From Aureimonas sp. SA4125 (lineage in GTDB: Bacteria > Pseudomonadota > Alphaproteobacteria > Rhizobiales > Rhizobiaceae), in the NCBI RefSeq assembly GCF_019973775.1, contig NZ_AP025032.1:124001-188000 (forward strand): 64,000 nucleotides of DNA, in the 5' to 3' direction. The position numbers and the translations under genes were made by a program. The notes beneath the pieces are model-generated. The model was not told the DNA's origin. It ran no database searches and worked only from the letters and a program-made list of their open reading frames with translations. The first letter of the stretch is position 1, and each line of letters opens with the position of its first letter. Shown here piece by piece: positions 52,731-63,282 of the stretch.

Positions 52731-52803
52731 TGCGGTCCCGGGGAGCAATCCGGTCCTCAGTCTGATCGCCCGGCGACGGCCCACCCATCCACGAGGACGA
52801 TCG

Positions 52804-53469
52804 ATGTATATTCTCGACATGTTCAACCGGAAGATGAAGCTGCCGTCCTCGGCCGAGACACTGCCGGGCCGTGACCAGCCGATGGCGACGGCGGATCGCC
52901 ATTTCGTCAGCGGCCATTCGCTGAAGGGGCCGTTTCCCCAGGGGAGCGCCACAGCGCTCTTCGGGCTCGGCTGTTTCTGGGGCGCCGAGCGCCTGTTCTG
53001 GAGGACGAAAGGCGTCACCGTCACCGCGGCCGGCTATGCCGGCGGGACGACGCCGAACCCGACCTACCAGGAGGTCTGCACCGGCCAGACCGGCCATGCC
53101 GAGGTGGTGTTCGTCGCCTATGATCCCTTGGTGATCAGCTATGCCGCGCTTCTGAAGCTTTTTTTCGAGAGCCACGATCCGACGCAGGGCATGCGCCAGG
53201 GCGACGACATGGGCACGCAATACCGCTCCTGGCTGGGTGTCGCGGGCCCTTCCGAGCGTGCCGTGGCCGAAGCCGTCCGATCCGCCTATCAGGCCGCGCT
53301 GACGGCCGCGGGGCACCGCGGGAGGATCACGACCGAGATTGCCGACAACGCGCCCTTCTACTACGCCGATGCCGACCAGCAGCAGTATCTGGCGAAACAC
53401 CCCGGCGGTCACTGCGGATCGGGCGGCACCGGCATCGCCTGCCCGCTCACTCTTGTGACCGCATCCTGA
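52804..53469 (+). CDS. msrA: Peptide-methionine (S)-S-oxide reductase
   Basis: Repairs methionine S-sulfoxide in proteins and free amino acid. The 221 residues carry the catalytic FGLGCFWGAERLFWRTKGVT near residue 60, then GYAGGTTPNPTYQEVCTGQT, GHAEVVFVAYDP and FFESHDPTQGMRQGDDMGTQ, with YRSW next. The C-terminal GGHCGSGGTGIACPL supplies resolving cysteines. About 40 residues precede the core (a CobT-like PSSAETLPGRDQPM stretch is usual for MsrA of this length). ACGAGGACGATCG serves as ribosome site. Confidence 0.95.
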   Translation: MYILDMFNRKMKLPSSAETLPGRDQPMATADRHFVSGHSLKGPFPQGSATALFGLGCFWGAERLFWRTKGVTVTAAGYAGGTTPNPTYQEVCTGQTGHAEVVFVAYDPLVISYAALLKLFFESHDPTQGMRQGDDMGTQYRSWLGVAGPSERAVAEAVRSAYQAALTAAGHRGRITTEIADNAPFYYADADQQQYLAKHPGGHCGSGGTGIACPLTLVTAS

Positions 53470-53650
53470 GCGCGAAAGCGGCAGGAGAGCGCGGCGACCG
53501 CAATCTGTGCAGGGCCACAGATTCCAGGTGCGGATTCAAGTGCGCCGTGCCAGTCTTTGCCGGCGTGGCCGGTCTGTCGGCCGACAAACCCCGGCGAGGC
53601 AGCGCGCGACCAGCGGGCGCCGGCCGCCGACGACCAAGGAGCCGAGACTG

Positions 53651-54646
53651 ATGAAAGCCTTTGCGACGACCTTTCTGGCCGCGACCTTCCTGACCGGCCT
53701 TGCCGCATCCGCCGCCGAAATCAGCCCGGCGGTCGTCTACGATCTCGGCGGCAAGTTCGACAAGTCCTTCAACGAGAGCGCCTATGATGGCGCCGAGCGA
53801 TACAAGAAGGATGCGGGCGCCGAATACCGCGACTTCGAGATCCAGAACGATTCGCAGCGCGAACAGGCGCTTCGCCGCTTCGCCCAGCGCGGCGCCTCGC
53901 CGATCGTCGGCGTCGGCTTCAGCCAGGCGGAGGCGATCAAGAAGGTCGCCACCGAATTCCCCGAGACCAAGTTCGTCATCATCGACGCCGTGGTCGATCT
54001 GCCGAACGTGCGCTCGGTGCTGTTCTCGGCCGAACAGGGCTCCTATCTCGTCGGCGTGCTCGCGGCGATGAAGTCCGGCACCGGCACGGTCGGCTTCGTC
54101 GGCGGCATGGACATCCCGCTCATTCGCACCTTTGCCTGCGGCTATGCCGGCGGCGTCAAGTCGGTGAAGCCCGACGCCAAGATCGTGGAGAATATGACCG
54201 GCACGACGGGCGCCGCCTGGAATGATCCGGTGCGCGGCGGCGAACTGGCCAAGGCGCAGATCGACCAGGGCGCGGACGTCATCTTCCACGCCGCGGGCGG
54301 CACCGGCATCGGCGTTCTGCAGGCGGCGGCCGACGCCGGCAAGTTCGGCATCGGCGTCGATTCCAACCAGAACGCCCTCCATCCCGGTCACGTCCTGACC
54401 TCGATGGTCAAGCGCGTCGACAACGCCGTCTACAAGGCCTTCGACGACGCGGCCAAGGACAAGTTCACCGCCGGCGCCGAGACGCTGGGCCTCGCCGAGG
54501 ACGGTGTCGGCTACGCCGCCGACGCCAACAACGAGGCGCTGATCACGCCCGAGATGAAGGCCGCTGTCGAGAAGGCCAAGGCCGATATCGTCGCGGGCAC
54601 CGTGAAGGTGCACGACTACAATTCGGATAGCGCCTGCCCCTACTGA
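53651..54646 (+). CDS. Bmp-family ABC transporter substrate-binding protein (nucleoside type)
   Basis: A periplasmic binding protein of 331 residues with an N-terminal Sec signal (MKAFATTFLAATFLTGLAAS, cleavage near ASAAEI). It has no lipobox. Family motifs are VVYDLGGKFDKSFNESAYDG, GFSQAEAIKKVATEFPETKF, VGFVGGMDIPLIRTFACGYA and DVIFHAAGGTGIGVLQAA. It is related to BmpA/Med nucleoside-binding proteins. It is followed by the ATPase and permease genes after a repeat and the oppositely oriented slyX, so it probably forms the purine/pyrimidine nucleoside importer with them. Confidence 0.92.
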   Translation: MKAFATTFLAATFLTGLAASAAEISPAVVYDLGGKFDKSFNESAYDGAERYKKDAGAEYRDFEIQNDSQREQALRRFAQRGASPIVGVGFSQAEAIKKVATEFPETKFVIIDAVVDLPNVRSVLFSAEQGSYLVGVLAAMKSGTGTVGFVGGMDIPLIRTFACGYAGGVKSVKPDAKIVENMTGTTGAAWNDPVRGGELAKAQIDQGADVIFHAAGGTGIGVLQAAADAGKFGIGVDSNQNALHPGHVLTSMVKRVDNAVYKAFDDAAKDKFTAGAETLGLAEDGVGYAADANNEALITPEMKAAVEKAKADIVAGTVKVHDYNSDSACPY

Positions 54647-54671
54647 GTTGGAGGCGAAGCGTGACGCCGAC

Positions 54672-54845
54672 GCTGCTTCTTCTCCCCGGCGGGGAGAAGG
54701 TCGCGGCAGCGGAATGAGGGGCGGCGCAGCCGGGTTGCGGGTGAGGAAGACCTCTTGCTGAGGAGCGCGTTTTCCGGAGAGGGTGTTCGCCTTCGGCGCC
54801 CCTCATCGCCCTGCCGGGCGCTTCTCCCCGGTGGGGAGAAGAAGC
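54672..54845. repeat. Palindromic intergenic repeat between bmp and slyX
   Basis: Inverted arms of about 50 bases, at 54672-54723 and 54797-54845. Each contains a TTCTCCCC-GGGGAGAA hairpin and a GAATGAGGGGCG/CGCCCCTCAT segment. The centre is non-coding and the bmp stop lies 25 bases before the left arm. It is the same class of element as that at 17531-17731 but with a different sequence. It may also serve as terminator for both flanking genes. Confidence 0.75.
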
Positions 54846-54902
54846 ACGTAGCCTCATCTTCAACGCATCGCGCCAGGGCGCTGCGTTCGTTCCACGCGCG
54901 CG

Positions 54903-55103
54903 TCAGTAATGCGGCGGCTTCGTCACCTCGGGAGCGGCGCCGTCGCCGGAAGCCTCGGCGCGGTCGAGCATCTGGCGCACCGCCTTCTGCAGGCGGTCGA
55001 TCGCCAGCCATTGCTCGCGCACCATGTCGGAGAGCTCCTCGATGCTGCGCCCCTGGTGGGCGATCGTGCTTTCCAGCTGGTCGAGCCGATGGGCGTCGCT
55101 CAT
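54903..55103 (-). CDS. slyX: SlyX family protein
   Basis: A 66-residue coiled-coil protein: RLDQLESTIAHQGRSIEELS, DMVREQWLAIDRLQKAVRQM is the heptad region, and the end TKPPHY is the SlyX signature. Function in the family is not settled. It starts after a GAAGGAGACCTTCC ribosome site. Convergent with bmp and divergent from the nucleoside ATPase gene. Confidence 0.93.
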   Translation of the reverse strand: MSDAHRLDQLESTIAHQGRSIEELSDMVREQWLAIDRLQKAVRQMLDRAEASGDGAAPEVTKPPHY

Positions 55104-55296
55104 GGAAGGTCTCCTTCATTGTCCGTTCCGGCCGAACGGCCCGACGGCGGCGGCTCCGGCCGCCCGAGACGCCGCTGAAACCATGAAGCGCCAAGGTTTG
55201 TCGAGGGCGATCTCGCGCCGGTGCCCTGCAAGGGCACTGGTCATCGCCGAGGTGGCTGACTAAGGTCCGGCCGGGCAGGCAGCGTTGAGAGCATTG

Positions 55297-56832
55297 ATGG
55301 CGGCGATCGAACTGATCGGGATCTCGAAGAGTTTCGGCGCGGTCCGGGCCAACCACGACATCCGACTGACGGTCGAGAAGGGCACGATCCACGGCATTGT
55401 CGGGGAGAACGGCGCCGGCAAGTCGACGCTGATGTCGATCCTCTACGGCTTCTACCAGGCCGATGCCGGCGAGATCCGCGTCGACGGAAAGAGGGTCGAG
55501 ATCACCGACACCAATGCCGCGATCGCCGCCGGCATCGGCATGGTGCACCAGCACTTCATGCTCATCGACAATTTCACCGTGGTCGAAAACGTCATGCTCG
55601 GCGCCGAGCAGTCGGGCTTCCTCTCCGCCGGCATCGGCCGGGTGCGCAAGGAGCTGAAGCGGCTCGAGACCGAGCACGGGCTCGACGTCGATCCCGATGC
55701 CATCGTCGGCGAACTGCCGGTCGGCCTGCAGCAGCGCGTCGAGATCCTGAAGAGCCTCTACCGCCGTGCCGACATTCTCATCCTGGACGAGCCGACGGGC
55801 GTGCTCACCCCGGCCGAGGCGGACCAGCTGTTTTCCGTGCTGCGGCAGCTGCGCGACGAGGGGCGCACGATCATCCTCATCACCCACAAGCTGCGCGAGA
55901 TCATGGCGGTCACCGACAGCGTCTCGGTCATGCGGCGCGGCGAGATCGTCGCCACGCGCCCCACCGCCGAGACGAGTGTCGGGGAACTGGCCGAGCTGAT
56001 GGTTGGTCGCCGCGTCCTCCTCTCGGTCGATCGCCCCCCGGCCGCGCCCGGCGCCGCGCGCCTGGCGGTGCGCGACCTCACCGTGCGCGACGGCCGCGGC
56101 GTGGCGATGGCGAAGAACGTCTCCTTCGAGGTGAGGGCGGGCGAGATCGTCGGCATCGCCGGTGTCGCCGGCAATGGCCAGTCGGAGCTTCTGGAAGCCA
56201 TATCCGGCATTCGCCGTGCCGAAAGCGGCCGCATAGATGTCGCCGGCCACCGGCTGGATCCGGCGAGCGGCGAGGGCGACCCGGCCTTCATGCGCCGCAT
56301 TGGCCTTGCCCACGTCCCGGAAGACCGCCACCATATGGGGCTCGTGCTGGCGTTCGAGGAGTGCGAGAACGCCATGCTCGGCTACCATGGCGTCCGACGC
56401 TATGCCCGGGGCGGCCTGCTCGACATCGGCACGATGAGGCGCGACGCGCGACGCGGGATCGAGGCCTACGACATCCGCCCGCCCGACTGCCGGCTGAAGA
56501 CGGCGAATTTTTCCGGCGGCAACCAGCAGAAGATCGTTCTGGCGCGCGAGATGGAGCGTGATCCGGCTGTGCTGCTGATCGGCCAGCCGACGCGCGGCGT
56601 CGACGTCGGGGCGATCGAGTTCATCCACCGCCGCATCGTCGCCATGCGCGATGCCGGCAAGGCAATTCTTCTTGTCTCGGTCGAGCTCGACGAGATCCGC
56701 GCGCTGTCGGACCGGATCCTCGTCATGTTCGACGGCCGCATCGTCGGCGAGCGGCCGAGCGGCGCCGACGAGGCCGAGCTCGGCCTGCTGATGGCGGGGG
56801 TCGAAAGCCATGCGAAAGCGGAGGTGGCATGA
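55297..56832 (+). CDS. Nucleoside-type ABC transporter, double ATP-binding protein
   Basis: A cytoplasmic ATPase of 511 residues with two nucleotide-binding domains. The first has Walker A GIVGENGAGKSTLMSILYGF, signature ELPVGLQQRVEILKSL (a non-LSGGQ form) and Walker B ILILDEPTGVLTP. The second has a degenerate Walker A region, GIAGVAGNGQSELLEA, signature FSGGNQQKIVLAR and GQPTRGVDVGA. The layout is as in YufO/NupO-type and ribose-type ATPases. The VOC gene overlaps the stop by 4 bases. Chosen ATG at MAAIELIG; a TTG four codons earlier is less likely. Confidence 0.93.
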   Translation: MAAIELIGISKSFGAVRANHDIRLTVEKGTIHGIVGENGAGKSTLMSILYGFYQADAGEIRVDGKRVEITDTNAAIAAGIGMVHQHFMLIDNFTVVENVMLGAEQSGFLSAGIGRVRKELKRLETEHGLDVDPDAIVGELPVGLQQRVEILKSLYRRADILILDEPTGVLTPAEADQLFSVLRQLRDEGRTIILITHKLREIMAVTDSVSVMRRGEIVATRPTAETSVGELAELMVGRRVLLSVDRPPAAPGAARLAVRDLTVRDGRGVAMAKNVSFEVRAGEIVGIAGVAGNGQSELLEAISGIRRAESGRIDVAGHRLDPASGEGDPAFMRRIGLAHVPEDRHHMGLVLAFEECENAMLGYHGVRRYARGGLLDIGTMRRDARRGIEAYDIRPPDCRLKTANFSGGNQQKIVLAREMERDPAVLLIGQPTRGVDVGAIEFIHRRIVAMRDAGKAILLVSVELDEIRALSDRILVMFDGRIVGERPSGADEAELGLLMAGVESHAKAEVA

Positions 56833-57284
56833 AGGACGCGCGAATTTCCCTGGTGACGCTCGCCGTCGACGATCTCGAGCGCGCCGCCGCCTTCTATGTC
56901 GCGCTCGGCTGGCAACGCACCAATGCCGGCAATGCGAACATCGTTTTCCTGCAGGGCGAGCGGATGGCGCTGTCGCTCTTCGGCCGCAAGGATCTGGCCA
57001 AGGATGTCGGGGTCTCGCTGGAGGGCAATGCGCCCTATCCGAACATCACCCTGGCGATCAACATGCCGAGTGAAACGGCCGTCGACCGCCTGTACGATAT
57101 GGCCATGGAGGCCGGCGGGCGGGAGATCAAGCGGCCGGAGCCGGCCTTCTGGGGCGGCTATTCCGGCTATTTCGCCGATCCCGACGGCCACCTCTGGGAG
57201 CTCGCCTACAACCCCTTCGTCAAAATGACGAAGCGGGGCCATCTCGATCTCCTGCGCTCCGCGGCCAAGGACGGCGCGGCATGA
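56829..57284 (+). CDS. VOC (glyoxalase/bleomycin-resistance fold) protein
   Basis: A protein of 151 residues with two paired beta-alpha-beta-beta-beta units. It starts ISLVTLAVDDLERAAAFYVA, LGWQRTNAGN, and ends WGGYSGYFADPDGHLWELAY, with the conserved Glu of the metal site. A His/Glu set typical of VOC proteins is partly present. It is unusual as a member of an ABC-transporter operon: its ATG overlaps the ATPase stop and its stop overlaps the permease ATG, both by ATGA. The substrate is unknown; a link to nucleosides or their breakdown aldehydes is only inferred. Confidence 0.88.
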   Translation: MKDARISLVTLAVDDLERAAAFYVALGWQRTNAGNANIVFLQGERMALSLFGRKDLAKDVGVSLEGNAPYPNITLAINMPSETAVDRLYDMAMEAGGREIKRPEPAFWGGYSGYFADPDGHLWELAYNPFVKMTKRGHLDLLRSAAKDGAA

Positions 57285-58417
57285 GCCGTCCCTACGCCAA
57301 GCTGCCGCCTATCGTCGACTACGGCCTGATCCCGCTTCTCAACGTCCTCCTCGCCTTTGCGGTGGCCGGCATTGTCGTCGCCATCGTCGGGGAGTCGCCC
57401 GTGGAAGCCGCGACGCTCATGCTGCGCGGAGCCTTCGGCTATGGCGAAGGGATCGGCTTCACGCTCTACTATGCCACCAACTTCATCCTGACCGGTCTTG
57501 CCGTCGCCGTTGCCTTCCATGCCGGGCTGTTCAACATCGGCGGCGAGGGGCAGGCCTATCTCGGCGGCCTCGGGGTCGCGATCGTCGCGCTATCGCTCGG
57601 CGACGTCGCGCCCTGGTGGGTGACCTTGCCGGTGGCGGTCGTCTCGGCTGCCGCCTTCGGCGCGCTCTGGGCCTTCCTTCCGGCGATCCTGCAGGCGCGG
57701 CGCGGCGCCCACATCGTCATCACCACCATCATGTTCAACTTTATCGCCGCCAGCCTGATGAACTATCTGCTGGTCGGGCCGCTGAAGCTTGAGGGGTCGA
57801 TGCAGCCGGCGACCCGCACCTTTGCCGAAGGCGGGCAGGCGCCGAAACTCGGTTCCCTGTTCGAAGCGCTCGGCCTCGACCTCGGCGGCGCGCCGCTGAA
57901 CGTCACCTTCTTCGTCGCCCTTCTCGCCGCCGTCGGAGTCTGGGTGCTGATCTGGCGCACCCGCCTCGGCTACGAGCTGCGCACGCTCGGGCACTCGCCG
58001 CGGGCGGCGCGCTATGCCGGAATGAACGAGGTCCGGCTGATCGTCGTCGCCATGGCGATCTCCGGGGCGCTCGCCGGCATGATGGCGCTGAACCCTGTCA
58101 TGGGCGACCAGGCCCGCCTGCAGATCGACTTTCCCGAGGGCGCCGGCTTCGTCGGCATCGCCGTCGCCCTGATGGGGCGCGGCCATCCCGCCGGCATCAT
58201 CCCCGCCGCGCTCCTGTTCGGCGTGCTCTACCAGGGCGGGGCGGAACTTGCCTTCGACATGCCCGGCATCTCGCGTGACATGATCGTCATCATCCAGGGC
58301 CTCGTCATCCTCTTTGCCGGGGCGATGGAGAACATGATCCGGCCGGGCGTCGGCGCCTTCTACCACCGCATCGCGCTCAGGCCCGCCGCGCTGCCGGCTG
58401 CCAGGGAGACGCCGTGA
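57281..58417 (+). CDS. Nucleoside-type ABC transporter permease, first subunit
   Basis: A membrane protein of 378 residues with nine or ten hydrophobic spans. YYATNFILTGLAVAVAFHAG, LFNIGGEGQAYLGGLGVAIV and AHIVITTIMFNFIAASLMNY are the BPD_transp_2 family segments. YAGMNEVRLIVVAMAISGAL and ALMGRGHPAGIIPAALLFG are the coupling and C-terminal regions. Like YufP/NupP. Overlaps VOC upstream and shares TGATG with the second permease. Confidence 0.93.
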   Translation: MSRPYAKLPPIVDYGLIPLLNVLLAFAVAGIVVAIVGESPVEAATLMLRGAFGYGEGIGFTLYYATNFILTGLAVAVAFHAGLFNIGGEGQAYLGGLGVAIVALSLGDVAPWWVTLPVAVVSAAAFGALWAFLPAILQARRGAHIVITTIMFNFIAASLMNYLLVGPLKLEGSMQPATRTFAEGGQAPKLGSLFEALGLDLGGAPLNVTFFVALLAAVGVWVLIWRTRLGYELRTLGHSPRAARYAGMNEVRLIVVAMAISGALAGMMALNPVMGDQARLQIDFPEGAGFVGIAVALMGRGHPAGIIPAALLFGVLYQGGAELAFDMPGISRDMIVIIQGLVILFAGAMENMIRPGVGAFYHRIALRPAALPAARETP

Positions 58418-59385
58418 TGGATCTTTCCATGGCCATCAATATCGCCGATTCGGCGATCCGGCTGTCGACGCCGCTGCTTTTCGCCGCGCTCGCCGGCCTT
58501 TATTCCGAGCGTGCCGGCATCTTCGACATCGGGCTCGAGGGAAAGATGCTGATCTCGGCCTTCTTCTCGGCCGTCGGCGCCAGCATCACAGGCTCGGCGG
58601 TCCTCGGGCTCGGCTGCGGCATCCTCGCCGCCGTCTTCTTCTCGCTGGTGCACGGTCTTGCCTCCATCACCTATCGCGGCAACCAGATCGTCTCCGGCGT
58701 CGCGCTGAACTTCGTCGCCGCCGGTCTCACCGTGCTGCTCGGGCAGAACTGGTACGGCCAGGGCGGCCGCACGCCGGCCTTGACGGGCGCGGAGCGTTTC
58801 GGCGACGTGACGCTGCCGGGCGCATCGGCACTCGGCGAGGTGCTTTTCGTCGGACCGATCCTGCGCGACCTCGTCTCCGGCCAGAACGTCCTCGTCTATG
58901 TCGCCTTCCTGATGGTGCCGGTGACCTGGTTCGTGCTCTTCCGCACCCGCTTCGGCTTGCGCATGCGCGCCGTCGGCGAGAACCCGGCGGCGGTCGACAC
59001 CGCCGGCATCTCCGTCGCCTGGCTGCGCTATCGCGCGGTGATCATCTGCGGCGTTCTCACCGGTTTTGCCGGCACCTATCTGGCGCTGGCGCAATCGGCC
59101 GGCTTCAACCGGGACATGAGCGCCGGCAAGGGCTATATCGCGCTCGCCGCGCTGATCTTCGCCAAGTGGCGGCCGGTGCCCTTGATGGGCGCCTGCCTCC
59201 TCTTCGGCTTCCTCGACACCGTGTCGATCCGCATCCAGGGCGTCCAACTGCCCTTCGTCGGCACGGTCTCGGTGCAGTTCGTCCAGGCGCTGCCCTATAT
59301 CCTGACCGTGGTGCTCCTTGCCGGCTTCGTCGGCAAGGCGGTGCCGCCCAAGGCCGGCGGCGTGCCCTATGTGAAAGAACGATGA
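58417..59385 (+). CDS. Nucleoside-type ABC transporter permease, second subunit
   Basis: A membrane protein of 322 residues and about eight spans. STPLLFAALAGLYSERAGIF, DIGLEGKMLISAFFSAVGAS, RGNQIVSGVALNFVAAGLTV and GLRMRAVGENPAAVDTAGIS are typical of the YufQ/NupQ type. It pairs with the previous permease. Its ATG overlaps the upstream stop (TGATG); a GTG one codon earlier is the alternative. About 40 bases separate it from cdd, so transporter and salvage genes look to be one operon. Confidence 0.93.
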   Translation: MDLSMAINIADSAIRLSTPLLFAALAGLYSERAGIFDIGLEGKMLISAFFSAVGASITGSAVLGLGCGILAAVFFSLVHGLASITYRGNQIVSGVALNFVAAGLTVLLGQNWYGQGGRTPALTGAERFGDVTLPGASALGEVLFVGPILRDLVSGQNVLVYVAFLMVPVTWFVLFRTRFGLRMRAVGENPAAVDTAGISVAWLRYRAVIICGVLTGFAGTYLALAQSAGFNRDMSAGKGYIALAALIFAKWRPVPLMGACLLFGFLDTVSIRIQGVQLPFVGTVSVQFVQALPYILTVVLLAGFVGKAVPPKAGGVPYVKER

Positions 59386-59427
59386 GCGTGCGCGTCGAGG
59401 GACTGCGCGCCGGCAAGGAAACTTCCC

Positions 59428-59820
59428 ATGGCTGACGACCTTTTCGCGCTGGCGCGCTCGGCGATGCGCAAGGCGCATGCGCCCTATTCGAAATTTCCGG
59501 TGGGCGCGGCGATCCGCACCCATGACGGACGGATCTATGCCGGCTGCAATATCGAGGTTGTGAGCTTTCCCGAGGGCTGGTGCGCCGAGACGACGGCGAT
59601 CGGCCACATGGTGATGGACGGTGGCGGCCGCATCGCCGAGGTCGCGGTGCTGGCCGAGAAGCTCGCGCTCTGCACGCCCTGCGGCGGCTGCCGACAGCGC
59701 ATCGCCGAATTCGGCTCGCCCGAGACGAAGGTGCATCTGTGCGACGAGACCGGCGTGCGCGAGACGCTGCGCCTCGGCGACCTGTTTCCGCGTGGCTTTG
59801 CGGCGGAAAATCTCGGATGA
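59428..59820 (+). CDS. cdd: Cytidine deaminase
   Basis: Deaminates cytidine and deoxycytidine to uridine and deoxyuridine. The 130 residues form the homotetrameric type. Features are APYSKFPVGAAIRTHDGRIY, AGCNIEVVSFPEGWCAETTA with the catalytic Glu and one zinc Cys, and LCTPCGGCRQRIAEF with the two other zinc cysteines. A GGCAAGGAAACTTCC ribosome site precedes the ATG. The stop overlaps the pnp start. Confidence 0.95.
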   Translation: MADDLFALARSAMRKAHAPYSKFPVGAAIRTHDGRIYAGCNIEVVSFPEGWCAETTAIGHMVMDGGGRIAEVAVLAEKLALCTPCGGCRQRIAEFGSPETKVHLCDETGVRETLRLGDLFPRGFAAENLG

Positions 59821-60611
59821 GCGTCGATCTGAATCTTCTGAAAGATCGGCTCGGTGGCCGCAGCGCCCGCATCGCGATGATCCTCGGCTCCGGCCTCGGC
59901 GGTCTCGTCGACGAGGTCGAGGATGCCCTTCGCATTCCCTATGGCGATATCCCCGGCTTTCCCCGCAGCGGCGTCAGCGGGCATTCGGGCGAGTTCGTGT
60001 CGGGCCGGCTCGCCGGCGTCCCGGTCATCATCCTCTCCGGCCGCATCCACTTTTACGAACAGGGCGACGCCGCGGCGATGCGCCCGGCGCTGGAGGCGCT
60101 GAAGGCGCTCGGCGTGGAAATCCTCGTCCTGACCAATGCCGCGGGATCGACCCGGCAGAACCTTTCGCCGGGCTCGGTCTTGCTGATCGACGACCACATC
60201 AACTATTCCGGCCTGAATCCCCTGATCGGCGAGACCTCGGACGCGCGCTTCACCGGCATGACCGAAGCTTATGACGCGGGGCTGCGCGCCCATATGCGCG
60301 CGGCAGCTGAGCAAGCGGACGTGCCTCTGCCGGGCGGCGTCTACATGTGGTTCTCCGGCCCGTCCTTCGAGACGCCGGCCGAGGTGCGCATGGCGCGGCT
60401 TCTCGGCGCCGACGCCCTGGGCATGTCCACCGTGCCGGAGACGATCCTGGCCCGCTTTCTCGGCCTGAAGGTGGTGGCGGCCTCGGTGGTGACGAATTAC
60501 GGTGCGGGAATGACCGGGGCGGAACTCTCGCATGCCGAGACCAAGGACGTCGCGCCCCAAGGTGGGGCGATCCTCGCCCGTATCCTGAAGGCGGCGCTGC
60601 CGCGCTTCTGA
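59817..60611 (+). CDS. punA: Purine-nucleoside phosphorylase
   Basis: Splits purine (deoxy)nucleosides with phosphate. The 264 residues are of the trimeric type: IAMILGSGLGGLVDEVEDAL, GVSGHSGEFVSGRL, ILSGRIHFYEQGD, LVLTNAAGSTRQNLSPGSVL, SGPSFETPAEVRMARLLGAD and GMSTVPETILARFLGLKVVA. The ATG overlaps the cdd stop as ATGA. deoC follows after 56 bases. Confidence 0.94.
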   Translation: MSVDLNLLKDRLGGRSARIAMILGSGLGGLVDEVEDALRIPYGDIPGFPRSGVSGHSGEFVSGRLAGVPVIILSGRIHFYEQGDAAAMRPALEALKALGVEILVLTNAAGSTRQNLSPGSVLLIDDHINYSGLNPLIGETSDARFTGMTEAYDAGLRAHMRAAAEQADVPLPGGVYMWFSGPSFETPAEVRMARLLGADALGMSTVPETILARFLGLKVVAASVVTNYGAGMTGAELSHAETKDVAPQGGAILARILKAALPRF

Positions 60612-60667
60612 GCCAGTCCTGGCGCGGCTGCCTCCCGAGCCCGCCTACCGTTGTTGAAAGTGCTGAG

Positions 60668-61422
60668 ATGACCGACCCTAGAGACGCCGCGCGTGCGCTG
60701 ATCGCCTGCCTCGACCTGACCGACCTGAACGCGGACTGCACCGAGGCCGATGTCGCGGCCCTTTGCGAGCGCGCCGACACGCCGGCGGGACCCGTCGCGG
60801 CGATCTGCATCTGGCCGCGATTCGTCGCCGGCGCCCGTGCCGGCATCGCGCCCGGCATCCGCATCGCCACGGTCGTGAACTTTCCGCAGGGGTCGGACGA
60901 TCCGGCACGGACCGCGCGCGATGCGGCTGCGGCGTTGGCGGGCGGCGCCGACGAGATCGACATGGTGATCGACTATCGCAGGCTTGCCGACGATCCAGCC
61001 TATGTCGAGAGACAGGTGCGCGCGGTGAAGGTGGCCGTCGGCCCGGCCGTCCTGAAGGCGATCCTGGAGACCGGCGAACTCCAGCAAGCTGACCTCATCG
61101 CCGAGGCGTCGCGGGCGGCACTGGCCGGCGGCGCGGATTTTCTGAAGACCTCGACCGGCAAGACCGCCCGGCACGCCAGCCTCGACGCGGCAAGGATCAT
61201 GCTGGAGGCGATTGAAGCCGGCGGCGGCAGCGCCGGCTTCAAGGCCTCGGGCGGTATCAAGACCTTCGAGGACGCTCTCGCCTACCACGACCTCGCCGAA
61301 GAGATCTGCGGCGCCGGCTGGGCGACGCCCAACCGTTTCCGCATCGGCGCCTCGGGCGTTCTGGCCGATCTCCTGGCGGTCGCCGCCGGCACGCCCCGCG
61401 CCACCGCAAGGGGCGCCTACTG

Positions 61423-61423
<1 letters not shown>
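60668..61423 (+). CDS. deoC: Deoxyribose-phosphate aldolase
   Basis: Splits deoxyribose 5-phosphate to glyceraldehyde 3-phosphate and acetaldehyde. The 251 residues show LIACLDLTDLNADCTEADVA, RIATVVNFPQGSDDPART, DEIDMVIDYRRL, VLKAILETGELQQADLI and the Schiff-base Lys in ADFLKTSTGKTARHAS. The C-terminal KASGGIKTFEDA holds the phosphate loop. The start shares no overlap with punA; the stop shares TGATG with deoA. Confidence 0.95.
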
Positions 61424-62739
<1,316 letters not shown>

Positions 62740-62745
62740 GCGACC

Positions 62746-63282
62746 CTATTCGACGAGGCTCAGGCGTCCGTCCTCGACATCGAAGCGTTTCAGCTTGGAC
62801 AGAAAGCTCATGCCGAGAAGGGTCGTCGGCATGACATCGCCCTTGGTGACCAGCGCCTCGACATCGCGGACATCGACCTGGCCGATGGTCACGCGGTCGA
62901 GCGTCGCCAGTGCCACGGCGGTTTCGCCATTGGCCGTCTGAGCCTTGAAGCGGAAGGCGTCGGAACGGATCTGCAGGCCGAGCCGACGGGCCGTCGTCTC
63001 GCTCATCGACACATAAGTGGCTCCGGTATCGACGAGCACGGCGATCGGGCGGCCGTTCAGCCGGGCTTCCGTGCGAAAATGGCCGTCGCTGTCAGCCTGC
63101 AGTTGCGCCACGCGGCCGGCATAGGTCGGCGTCGTTGCCGCCTTGACCACGGCGGGCGCGGGATCCACTGCCTCGGCGTTCTGCGCGCTCGCCACCCTGT
63201 CCCGGTACTCCTGGAAGGCCGAGGGAAAGGCGAAGGCGATCGCCGAGGCACCGGCGGCCAGGATCAGGAATTTTTGGATCAA
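62746..63282 (-). CDS. Retropepsin-like clan AA aspartic protease (TIGR02281 type)
   Basis: A protein of 178 residues with an N-terminal membrane anchor or signal (MIQKFLILAAGASAIAFAFP). The catalytic motif is AVLVDTGATYVSMSETTARR near residue 85, and the flap-side segment is TTLLGMSFLSKLKRFDVED. The single DTGA means that it works as a dimer, as in retropepsins. Family members are common in rhizobia and usually have no known substrate. Convergent with deoA. Confidence 0.9.
   Translation of the reverse strand: MIQKFLILAAGASAIAFAFPSAFQEYRDRVASAQNAEAVDPAPAVVKAATTPTYAGRVAQLQADSDGHFRTEARLNGRPIAVLVDTGATYVSMSETTARRLGLQIRSDAFRFKAQTANGETAVALATLDRVTIGQVDVRDVEALVTKGDVMPTTLLGMSFLSKLKRFDVEDGRLSLVE

Noticed and set aside
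54640..56811. A 723-codon antisense frame across slyX and the nucleoside ATPase
   Set aside because: Same codon-shadow effect; the true frames have Walker motifs and the SlyX ending.
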